From Trichostrongylus colubriformis (Eukaryota; Nematoda; Chromadorea; Rhabditida; Trichostrongylidae), in contig OZ022257.1 of NCBI GenBank assembly GCA_963978905.1, positions 55,818,873 through 55,882,872 on the forward strand: a stretch of 64,000 nucleotides of DNA, written 5' to 3'. The notes below the pieces were generated by a model. The model was not told the origin of the DNA, searched no databases, and worked only from the letters and a program-made list of their open reading frames with translations. Of this stretch, positions 23,121 through 34,700 are shown in pieces. A program made the translations under genes and the position numbers. Within the stretch, counting starts at the first letter, position 1. Every line of letters begins with the position of its first letter.

Positions 23121-25330
23121 GATACTGCATCGAAACCTCACGTTAGGGCTCTTTAAACGTTTACACAGATCAGAATCCGAGCCATGCGCATGGCGCACTC
23201 CTCAGGGGCGGGCGCATAACTTATTCGAATTTTTCATATTGCCAAAGTCAGACGAGATGCTTGAAAAGCATCCAACTGTTAGCCTAGAAACAGGTTCCGC
23301 GGCTATTCTCACCAAAGTATAATACAGTGCGAGTGATAATCCATCGAGAGCTGGGCATGGGTTAACAAAAGCCACTGCAGTTGACTGTGCAGCAGTGGAA
23401 CCGTGTAATTTCGTTCACTGTGAGCCGTGGAACCTACAGGAAATGTCTCGTATATAGATGAATATTCTCCAAAAAACACGACTCAATACAATATGGCACT
23501 TCGGTGGACTGAAGGCAACGAACTGAAGGTCATTACGGTAGCGGCGAAGTTGTGTGTAAAGTAATTTGTAATGTCGAATCAAAGATTTTTGTGAAAACCT
23601 CATCCAATACGTGACTCTTCAATGGATGGTTGAAGTAAACAGTTTCCTAAAAGTTTCCTAAAGCTTTCCTAGACCACGGTCTTCTTCGAGCCACCTTTAT
23701 TCACCTTTTAGTGACTTAAAAAAGGGTTCGTTTAAAAAGGATGCCCAAGTAACTACTTGTTACAAAATTAGGTTAAATTAGTTAATTAAATATATAAATA
23801 GTTAATTAAAGTAATTAATAGTTAATAGTAGTAGTAGTTAATCAAATAAATTGAGAATCAACAAATAATCAAGCGTTACCACCTGAACTAATGGCCTGAT
23901 TTCGAAAAAAGCACCTAATCGAAAACAAGATTAAATATAAATTCCCATTGCAAAATGATATGAACTATCCTATTTCGTTGAAAAAAAACCATGCTATATA
24001 ACATGTAGCATTGGATCTTGTCGGCTCACGCTGGCAAAGAGGCGTGGTTTTCAAGTGGGAGGTTCCCGGGAGCATTCTCTGCACTTTTAGGACCCTAAGC
24101 CATTTTTATTGAAAAGCTATTTGTCATTCACATAGTAGTAGATGCAGATGTTCCATTGTAGCTGTGACTGTGATATTTTTTAATGTGACAGTTGCTATCA
24201 GTGGTGAGGAAAACAGAAAAGAAAGATGAGCTTTTCTTATAGAAAGGAATAATTTGAGAGGCTGCATGATTGGGGGGGGGGGGGGAAGAACTTGACATAA
24301 GACAGAAAAAAGCTTTGAGTGGTAGAAAAGCCTCCGCGATTACAGTTAGGCTTCTTCTAACATGTCTACGAAAGGTTTTCCGTCTCTTTGCTTTGTACAC
24401 CAGGGCTTGGGTATGTCAGAGTTACTGATTATGCGACTTTGCGATTCAGCGAACTGCTGCGTTGCAATATCGCGCGCTATACCACGACACTGAGATTGTG
24501 CAGTGCCGCAGCTTCGCGTGCGTAGTCTCGACCAATCGCGAAATCGCGGAGTCGCACAATCGCAGCGGCTCAATAATCCATGCCAACGAGTTGTTGTCCC
24601 CTCGTACAGCACCGAAAATAATATTTTCATGAAAATGTATTGAAAGGCTACAGTACCCAATCATGGAAACTTTGAACCGCCTAGTGCTGTTCGGCGAACA
24701 GGGTGTTGGCGATCCATAGATACTTTCCACATTTCTGCATTCCCCTCCAACGAGCCAGTTTCATATTTGTTCACCGAATCCCATAGAACATGACACTCGC
24801 AAAAGCAATAAATATTCACTCAAGTGCTCACCTAACCATGCATTTCACCAAACCTGCTCGGATGCCCTTTTAGGGTTCCCAAGGAGATGCGCTAGCCCCA
24901 TTCATTTGCAATTGGTATCGCTTTCCATCAAATCGAAGTTACTATGGTTCCAGAGGAACATCGTCATTCCCGATCATTTGACATGAGCATGCCTTTCCAT
25001 CAAATCGAAATTAAATTGCAATTGCAAATCAATCATAACTATCAATCACCATTGTCATCGTTAATCAATCATCGTAATTAAAATGCTTCATGCAAGTTTA
25101 AATAAACATATGTAGATAAGCAAGAGGTGAAAACTCTTCAATCAGTCTAATGGATCTCTTTATTGAACAGTATACAATAGAAGCCCGCAAGATGTTCCGA
25201 CATGGAACACCCATAAAATCAATTTATAAGGAATGCGCCACGCAGTTGATCTGACCCAGTAAATACGTATGCCCTACACTATGATCTTGAGCAATTTATG
25301 ACTTAAGTTGGGATTTAGTACAACGCAGAC
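23121..25330. other. Gene-poor repeat-rich stretch
   Basis: AT-rich tracts (for example 23770-23850), a poly-G run at 24271-24285, and an imperfect inverted repeat at about 24430-24580 (ATGCGACTTTGCGATTCAGC against GGAGTCGCACAATCGC). No splice-consistent coding exons were found on either strand. Confidence 0.45.
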
Positions 25331-25334
25331 AGCC

Positions 25335-26075
25335 TCAACGTACGGTCTCGGGTCCCTTTCTTGCAATAAAGAGAATGAAGTGAGGCGAGGGGAGGTAGAA
25401 GACAGGGTATTGCACCACAGCACACGATAACGCAGGCTGCACGTAAAGAGAGTGAGCCCTCCCCTCGCCTCACTTCATTCTCTTTATTGCAAGGAAGGGA
25501 CCCGAGATCGAAGCGGCCATACTGAATGTTATACATAAGGTCCGATGTATTTTTGGACGCTGATCTCGAATCTGCACTCCGAATTTGCAGAACGATTCTC
25601 TGAACGGAGTTATGGAGTTTTTTTTTTTGAAAAACCGACACTTTCTTGAAAAACCAACAAACCATTGCGATTTTCGTGTTCAGGAGACCAAACTACCTCA
25701 TGGAAATAGCCAATTCGAGGCCTACTGGAGAGGCCACAAAAATTGTCCAAAATTTGGTCGAATTCTCGTAGACCCAGAATTTTTTCGTTTGGTCAAATTC
25801 TCGAATTGGCTAAAACATGTCCCATAAGGTAGTTTGTTCCCCTGAACACGAAAAGCACACTGGTTTTGCGCGAGAATGCCCGGCTCGCGTGCTACGTGCT
25901 TCCAAACCTACCAATAGCATTGTTTTTTTCGATAAAAAAAAACCGCCATAATTTCCCTTATAGAATCGTTCTGCAAATTTCGAATACAGATTCGGGATCA
26001 GCGTCGGAAAATACGTCGGACTACATGTATCCCATTTCGAGTAGCCACTTCGACCTCGGGACCTCCCCTTGTTAG
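25335..26075. repeat. Nested foldback elements
   Basis: A near-perfect hairpin at about 25343-25512 has arms GGTCTCGGGTCCCTTTCTTG and CAAGGAAGGGACCCGAGATC, with 49-bp arms running into GAATGAAGTGAGGCGAGGGG. It abuts a larger inverted repeat: about 25505-25640 (GACGCTGATCTCGAATCTGC, TTTGCAGAACGATTC) is mirrored at about 25955-26065 (GAATCGTTCTGCAAATTTCG, GATTCGGGATCAGCG). Inside this, 25670-25735 mirrors 25790-25855 (TCGTGTTCAGGAGACCAAAC / GTTTGTTCCCCTGAACACGA). This looks like three levels of palindrome from DNA-transposon insertion. Confidence 0.7.
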
Positions 26076-29000
26076 TTAGTTTGCTGAGTCTAAGGAGGAA
26101 GGGATGAATGTAGGAAAAAAATTCGACAATCCGCCGTTATAGCCGAAATTCACCCATTTTTTGAATTCCATTAATGGAAAACCTCCTCATGAAAGGAAAT
26201 GAAATGAAACCACAGAGAACACCATGCCATCGAGGCTGAAGACCCACTTTGTCAGCTAGTTCAAAGACGGGAGGGAATGTAGACATGCGACCTCAAACAC
26301 CGCCGCGCACCTCGACGTTATGTTTGCCGAGAGGCAATAGGATTGGATTGTAATAGAGTAAATAGAGGAGATAGGAAACTGTAAATCCCATAGCGCTACC
26401 AAAATTGCTTTGATATTTCTCGGAATCTCGTTTACATAGGGGGCTTTCACATAAATATAGAAGGACATCGTTGACCGTCCTTTTGAGACACGTTCCTTGC
26501 ATTCCTTCCTTCTACATGAAGAGGACTTTCATATGAGTACCTGGATTGTACTAGAATTTTGAGATTCGGTCAAGAAAAAAGCTACTTAGCTTTTATGGGC
26601 CACCGTGATGGCAGGGTAAGTTCGCAGATGTCGACCTGACAACGCTTGGAAGTTTTCGCTCTCGCAGACCGATCAAAGTGACAATTTCTGGGGGTCGAAG
26701 ACCAAGTCACCCATGGGGGGGGGGTAACTACAGACAATAACAGCTTTGACCCCGTATTCCGGACAGTTGGATAACAACGATAGAGATACTCAGGAAGAAA
26801 AATTGAAGTAGAAATGAGCAAGTACCTTTTGAAAATATATCATAAGGCGTTGAGGGATAGAAAGAGGGAGATGAGCTGCGCAAGTTCCACCAAACAGCTA
26901 AATTCCTTGAAAATTCAAAGCGTTTGTGGAACTCCAAGCAGCTAACAATAAGTTCCTTGGCTATTTGAAGCGTTTCTGGATATTATATCAATGAGGGAGG
27001 GACAAATTGCTGAATGCTGAAAAGAAACATGTCTTTACATGATTTCTAAACAGTACATTAGACCATACATGTATATACATGACATTCACAGTATATTATT
27101 AAAGCTTCAGTCACACAAAGACATGTTTCCACGTATTGCTCCTCCCTCACGTACTATTCGTGAGAATTTTAGCAAACGAGGGAAGAGTGCGGAGAATCTC
27201 AGGTACACTGGAGACCAGTTGAAGACCGCTCAAGATGGAATGGTCTAGCAAACAAAAATAAACTTCGAAAAAAAAACAAATAAAACTATAAAAATATGAG
27301 TAGTACGCCAGAAGACCACAGGATCGGAAATTAGGAAAAAGAAGAGGTGGATCTACAACTTTCAGCCAAAACTACGGCAACTACACTAATTGAATACCAT
27401 CACCTGTGAAGGTTTCTAGTGGACCATCACACCCCCACCCCCCCCCCCCCCCTGAAGAATTTGAAAAGAAGCAGAAAAATTCTTCAGATTGATCAAAGAA
27501 TACCTTGTTGCCGATATCTCTATAGTGGTCAGTGGTTCGGCATAGGAGCCGGAAATAATAGCTAGTAACAAAAACACTGGAAACATTCCGCAGATACCAG
27601 TTCACTAATCGATTATCGATCGCCAGCGGGACGGGTTGATCGAAATACTAGGAAGGACAGTTTTCCCCGTAAGTGTGGTCGAAATCGCTTGGACGCTTTT
27701 GCCGCTCGTGGCGTTAGGCGGAGTCAGAGGCGCCGAATGTGTGGACGGGAACCGGTCCTTGAGTCATACGATAGGGGCGACCTCGAACAGCACAGCTAAT
27801 CTGAGCGCCTTAGATCGAGATATCGCCGAATTTTGAAGATTGAAGAAACTGGTACAGCTGCAGGAGAGATGGAAAACACCGTGGCGCAGTAAACAACAGG
27901 AATAACAATGAATCCGAATGGGGAGCTCGTTTGAGATTTCAAGGAATAGACATAGGGAAACCCACATCCAAGCATAAGTCCGTGCCGGCTGACCCAAAGT
28001 CGACAGGGCGATGCACTGGCTAGAAAATGTACAAGAATTCAGTAATATGGACCTCCAAAACCTCTCCGTGCACTTTTGAAAAGGTATTCGTCAAGATTTG
28101 GGGTAATCCTTTCAGCAAAGTGATGGCGTGACAGTCGTTGACCCAGTGCGTGGCACAGCTGAAAACCTACCGTATCGCTCTACAATTAACGCCGAAAAAA
28201 AGAGAGTAGTCAAAAGTCCACTATCACCTGAATGGGGTCTAATTACAGCTCAGGGGACAAACCAAAGGAATTGTGCACGGCAATTCTGTGACTCTATCCT
28301 TATTCAAAATCGGTACGAGCTTATAAAAAGATACTCAGGAAGAATGAGGAAAATTTCATCGAAATCCCGAATATTTTATAAAAGAGATAACCTGTTTGAA
28401 ATTCCGCCGAACAACTTTTTAGCAGGTGTCTGCAGGAAGAGACACAGTACAACCTTCGGCGCCCTTCTCGATTTGCTCACTTAGCCGCGTCCACCGATCA
28501 CCTGACCTACACCGTTTTGCTCCACAGAACGGATGCTCTGCCCCCTTTATCCATGTGAACGAAAACTGTGGATATGAGAAAATGTATCTCCGCAGGATTT
28601 TGCTTTTGTACGTGAACCTTCGCATGTGGTCCGTAGTCAACAAATAGTAAACAACTGTATGGACAAAAACTCAAATTTCCAGGAGCGATTTCTCGCACGA
28701 GAAAGGCAGTACAAAAGATAAGGTGAGACATACCCGTAAGAAGTATAGAGTTAGGGGGTAATGGAATCGGCATCGAAATTCAGGGTTGGAATGAGCGGTC
28801 TAGGGGAGCCCGATGGTGAAATGAGTGGACAAATTTGATGATTTGCTGGCTACTCACTCTCCGCCCCCCCCCCCACCCCCCTCGCCCCAGAGTATTTCTC
28901 CTTCTCTAGGAGCCCCAGACGATATGGTGCAGTGACCAAAAGCCTGCCAAAAGTCCTTCGGTAGGACACGTAGCGTAAGCAGCCACAAATTTATTTCTTC

Positions 29001-30709
29001 GCCAGCTATCAAACAGGAATTATCAGATGGAGCTTGACTCTTTTCGTAACTCATGTTTCGAGCTTTGCACCTGCTTCACTGAGTGAAACGATATCGAACT
29101 TCACTGACGTAACGAAACGAGATGGCCGTGACAGGCTGGCGACGATTTTGCGCATTGAACCGGTCCCACCTACTGAGCTTGACTTCAGCTAATCCTCACT
29201 GCAATTTTGTTGAGAAATCTCCATGAGAATGCAAAGATTGAGCACGAGTTCTGCACTTTGAATCCTTCACAGCAACAAAAGGAGCTGGTCTTCAAGGAGT
29301 AGTCTTATGGAATGAGGGACCCCAAATCACAAACGAGCTGGTTTATATGGAGCCGCAACTATATATGGGCTACTTTGGCTCAAGACTGGAGACAGATGGA
29401 GGCGTTGGTGCCGCGAACTCGATGATCAACGAGAGATGATGCAGATGAATCGTCCATTTGGCTGCAATGTTAATCAGAAAAGAGATGAGTTTTGAAATTC
29501 CAGCAGACTCTCGTGTGATGTAGTCTTGGGGCAATGATGGCGCAGTGCTCAATGGCGCTTTCACACACTTCCTGTGCATACCGCGCCTGTAGGACTCAAT
29601 CCACTAAACCTTGAGCTTCTGCTCCTCCGAGATTAGATTCTTGTTGCATAATTGTTCGAGAAAATAAATGAAGAATGAATAAATGAATAAATGAATAAAT
29701 TGCCAGAGCTTGTTTTGTTCAATTGTCATTAAATGCTTCCGTTATTCATGAGCAATGTGGTATGCGTGACGCTCTCAGGAATTAAAAATATCCTGCCCCT
29801 TCCGGCTTTATTCTCGCTAGAATATAAGTCGATCAAATTGAATTTTTATTAGTACTGCTGAGACTTTCCTTGAAGTGATCTCCATAATAACTAGTGAAAG
29901 CTTGCTAGACCGCCAGCTTTAGCCATCGTATCCTCTCAAATCACATTTCTGTCAATAGAAGCACGATGGGAAGCTAATGGTAAGGGCTATCGTGTGAACG
30001 TTATGTCCATTCACCGCAAACAGAAGCACCCCCTCCCATCCCTTCCCTCGTAGAACAAAACAAAAGTGCAACCAGCCAACGTTGGGTTCCTTGCTGTTCA
30101 GAGCGCATTTGATTTTCATTCAGAAACGTAAAAGCTCCTACATTAAACGAATCTTTGCAACTAATTTCAACATGTAGGTCGGGGCACTCGAATTAGGTCA
30201 AAGCTGTTAACTTGCGTTGATAGCACGCGGCGGCCACACCCCTATCGTTGTCTTACAATGTCTTACAAGAGGAAACAGCAAAGCACTTCTCTAATGAGAC
30301 GGATAGGTTGGTGACGCCCGATCACACACGGAATTCCTGAGACATTCAGGGAATAGTGCTTAGAAATAGATAGAGTGAATAGAATAGCGTTTATTCAATC
30401 AATCCCAAATGCATTTGCAACGAATTCGTCACCCCGATAAAATGGAATGCATGAGTATGGCGAAGATAGAAAAAAATAAATAAATATTAAAGTGGTCGCA
30501 ATTAACTAAAATTATGAATTGGTTTGCTTTGTAGAGTCGACTGCAATAAGACGCATGCGGACACGGCGCATTTGTTCCATGTCTAAGTTCACAACGGAAC
30601 GGTCTCGAGGAGTTAAAGGCAGCTTTCGGGAAAATTCGGACGAAAAGTATAAGAAGTAGTGAATATGAAAGCCAAGATGCCTAGTAACAGGAAAGTGGAG
30701 AAAAAACGA
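26076..30709. other. Gene-poor region
   Basis: No reliable gene. Several 60-120-codon open frames exist on both strands but show neither family similarity nor matching splice neighbours. Homopolymer runs occur at 26715-26725 (G), 27437-27452 (C) and 28863-28875 (C). A short tetranucleotide run (AATG/AATA) is at 29663-29700. Downstream exons of the large lectin gene could be hidden here. Confidence 0.4.
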
Positions 30710-31060
30710 ATGGAAGTGGCCAAAAACCCAAGAAATAGAACCCCTTCCCACCATTAGTTCTTGGCGCGGACGACCTTTCCGTCAAGACGCGGGTAGTCCG
30801 CATAGGTTTTCCACTGGCATTACCAAGACGTAAGCATGAAGGGATGTTCGGAAATGCGACAGCATCTATTTTCATGTGGTGAGCTTCAAGCTAAAAGTGA
30901 GAAAGCGCGCTGCGATACTTTCAATCCTGTCGACTTCCTTGACCAACCTCACCGTGACCAACGACTAATCACGTCGCCTGGAGGCGGGCTGCCCTAAACC
31001 AAGGCGGCTTGCCCTGTCGAGGCCGCCTCCGCCACAGCTCAAGGGGGCGCCTTCCGCGGG
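30710..31060 (+). repeat. Dispersed repeat family 5, copy 1
   Basis: Blocks CAAGAAATAG, GCGGACGACCTTTCCGTCAA, GTCCGCATAGGTTTTCC and CACGTCGCCTGGAGGCGGG are shared with 50440-50890 (plus) and with 59240-59560 in reverse. Order and spacing are conserved. No gene is conserved among the copies. Confidence 0.6.
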
Positions 31061-31318
31061 GGATTTCGCCATGCATAGGCCTTCCAGACCCGTAGTTTTT
31101 CACTCAATGCCTCCTTATGGGATTCCCTGTCACCCACATTATCCCGAACACTGTCTTTAAGGCTCATATTATACTGCTAATCAAATTCACTACCAATCGA
31201 TGTTCAAATCATGAGCGGCTCACGCAGGCGGTCGCGCAGCGGCTGCTTTGACGCCGCTTTTGCTGTAGCCGATATGCTCTGTTTGTTGACGATGTTTCCT
31301 TCGTCAACTTCGGCACTT

Positions 31319-31700
31319 AAAGGAATCCCACAGAAAAATGGTTTTCTTTGTTCCCCAGTATTTACGTTGCATTCGATAAGGGTGGCATGTAAAGTTTTAC
31401 GCGAAAAAGAGAGAATTTAGCTAAAATACAGCTTTCCAGATTCTCGGTCTGGTGAGCGGGGCTTCCGAGTATATAGCCCGTCCCGTTGTCCGCCGCACTT
31501 GCGGATTGAGAGTGGGACCATTTACGTAACTTTCTGTTCCCAATACTTCTCCGACCGCGGCGGACGACGGGGTGGGCACGTGCTCGCAGGCCCCGCCCAC
31601 CCGGCCGAGACTTTGGGGTGCTGTATCTTAGGATTCACATTTCCCCGCATAAAACTTCAAATGCGGCCCACATTAGGCCATTCAAGATAGATATATGAGT
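31319..31700. repeat. Foldback MITE family 1, copy 3
   Basis: The left flank has AAAGGAATCCCACAGAAAAA. The inner arm GGCATGTAAAGTTTTACGCG at about 31383 pairs with GCATAAAACTTCAAATGCGG at about 31647. The internal GC-rich arms around CCGACCGCGGCGGACGACGG match those of 9437-9905. Confidence 0.65.
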
Positions 31701-31786
31701 AACTCCACCCACCACCTACATATCCCTTTTTACGCCCTTTGCGATAAACTAGTGATCACATCGAATGGGCGAACTGTAGAACTTAC

Positions 31787-34700
31787 GGTTTTGTTCCTTC
31801 AAAGACGACTTTTCGTTCTTCTGCTGGCGGCGGTGCAGTTTCTCGTTTTCGTTCTGGTTCTGAATTGTTACTGGGTTTGTTATGATTCGTGTCCTATCGA
31901 AAGAACATATGATATAAAATATGTGCATTCCATTGATTTCCAACTCACTTGATCGTTAACTTTTCAGAAATTAAATTATGTCTCACATATTACCTTCTGG
32001 CGGGAATGCACAAAGGTAATTGGCCGGAGCATCGCATGGTCTTGAGCTCCAAGATGCCACACCTCCAGATACTATATAAGCCACACAAGAATTTGGAATT
32101 GAGAATGACGAGCCTGCGGGTCTGAAACATGGGGTCTAATATAGCATAGAGGACATAACATTGTATTACATCAATACCAAGGTAAAGTACAAATCGTAAA
32201 AATCGTAATCGTAAAAACATTTTAAGAATGAAATCGGTCAGTAAAATATGTACAAGCCAAGATACATTGGCAGTATGGAAGTCTTTTTTATCATCACTGT
32301 TGTTATCATAACTGTTATATTCTTGTTATTTTATTACTATTATTACTTTAGCTGACCACAAAAAAACTCACGTGGGCGTGGCTAGCGTGGGTTAGAGTGG
32401 GTATGGCGCAGGGATGGCAGAGCTTCCGCCCCCGAAAAACGGCATACCTGGATGGGATGGATGAAAAGGGGCCCAAACATCTACTGCCCTGAGACAATAT
32501 GTCGACTATCGATTATCGCGAAATGTGCCTTTGAACGATCCCAGGGGTGGAAGACTCACTTTGCTGAATATTTTCGGATACCTAAGAGTTTTATACATTT
32601 TAGACATGGCTCTTGCTACCACCTTGATCGGATATACCGGTAACTTCGGAATAGATATTTCAAACAATGAGGACGGTATCCTCACCATCGAATTAGTAAG
32701 TGCAGAAATTGAAAAAAAACGCATAAAATCAGCAGCAGTGCAGCTACCGACGAACGACAACTGGTTCCATTTTTTCACAAGATCGGTGCAGATCTCATAG
32801 AAGCTTGGTTACACATTGTTAAGCTCTCGCTGGCTATACAATGAAAATCAAATAAGAAACCGAAAATAGCCATGGGATTCGTTTATTGTGAGACTTTTTG
32901 TTCGGGACAGGCCTTCAAATACATAGTTCTGCACGCATGACTTTACATCGAATACGATTTGATTCAAGAGACCAATCGAAAGAATCAAATATAGTGGACA
33001 TTTACATAGCACGGTTTTCTCAGCAGCTGGCAGTAACAACTATGCATGATTATAGATTCTCAAAAAAAAAAGGAGCGAAAGGATTTCGTCCAAAACAACT
33101 TTGAAAATGCTGGACTTGCCACGTGGTAGGAGAAAGGTTTTGCTACAAGTGCCCATGATCCTTAAAAGTCCACGATTCACCAATTCATCATATACCCCAC
33201 TACCTAAAAGACAGGGGGGGGGGGCAAAGTATGCATGAACGACAAATTGCAACATTACACTTATAGGGTCCCACCTGCACGTATACGACAATTGCGGTAG
33301 GTTATGGGCCCCTCATTGACGGAGTACTATTTCCATTTCCTGAAGGGAGCATACAGTTCACTTCGGAGCGCTTGATAGGGCGTGGCCTATGAACTTGAGG
33401 TGAGTGTATTAAACTCTCTCTCACCTCGCTACACACTCTCACTCTCGTCACTCACAAACGCTCAAAAATGGACTGCAGATGCATAGAGGAGCAGTATGTC
33501 ATTCGCACATGATCCATGGATCGCACACTTTCCACACTCACGGAGAAAACGCACGAACATCATGTGACTTTTGTGACAGCTATGTATACCAAAAAAAGCA
33601 TTCAATCGTCTCTACGGCTCAAGTTGAAAAATAATGTATGGCTCCTCCTACGGCATCGACAAGCCGCGACGACTTTACCATCTGATGAGTGCGGCAGTAC
33701 CATTTCCATATATACACAGTAGCGCTCAAAAGTTTTCGGTGAAATGGTCTTTCACTTGGGGTTTTTCACTTGTAACTTTTTTGCAACTGCACCGATTTGT
33801 AAGAGAAATTTTAGTATGTTGTACTTGGATACGCTGCATACTTAATATACTATTTTGGCGCTCAACGGTATAGGTTACGCAGTTATATGAAATTTTTTGT
33901 TTTTGGAGTGCCATCGCTATGCCGTGCCGCTGTACCGCTGTCATCAAAAGTCGTGGTCATTCTACAATATATTAATGTTCTCTGAGGCTTGCTCGTTTTG
34001 TTTTTGTAAAGAAAGCCGTTCCCCTTGACAAAGCCTTTTACTTTTTTTTGGGTGGTCTTGTAGTAAATTCTTGTAAAAAAAACATGAAAAGTGTCAAGCG
34101 GCACTCAAGTAGAAGGAGATGTTGGCAATAGGTTCAGGCATCACATATTAAAATTTTGTCAAATTTGGTCAAGTAGAAAAAAAGTTATGACAAATGAGTT
34201 TTGGCCGACGACTTTTGAGCGCTACTGTATATGGTATCAAATGTGGCACTTTTGTTAATCGGCTGTATGTCAGGGCCATTCAACTGGGACGCGGGCACTA
34301 CGCAGATTGGGTGATCGCTTTTCAATCGTTTTTGCAATCCCCTTTCTGAATCGGACCGATTTTGGGCGGCTGTCCTGGTTGAACTATCCTGACACCACAC
34401 ACAACCCTATTCCTCCCTCCAGCCTCGATGAACGTTCCCCAACCCCGAACAATGTTGCTTTCCCCCTTTTACTTCGGCATTATTTCGAGGCCTCACTGGG
34501 ACTCGGGGATGGTTCAAATAATAAAGGGATTCTCGTCAGTTCCAGATGCTCTAAACTTTTCAAAAGTCATAGAAATCCTTCCTATCCCCTCAGAATCCAA
34601 CTCATCTTAAAGCCTAAGATGCCTTCGACCTGCGATCGCTCTACAGCTAACTGAATGAAGGCGAAAGGCATCAGCGATCATGCGACCGCAGAAACTGAAA

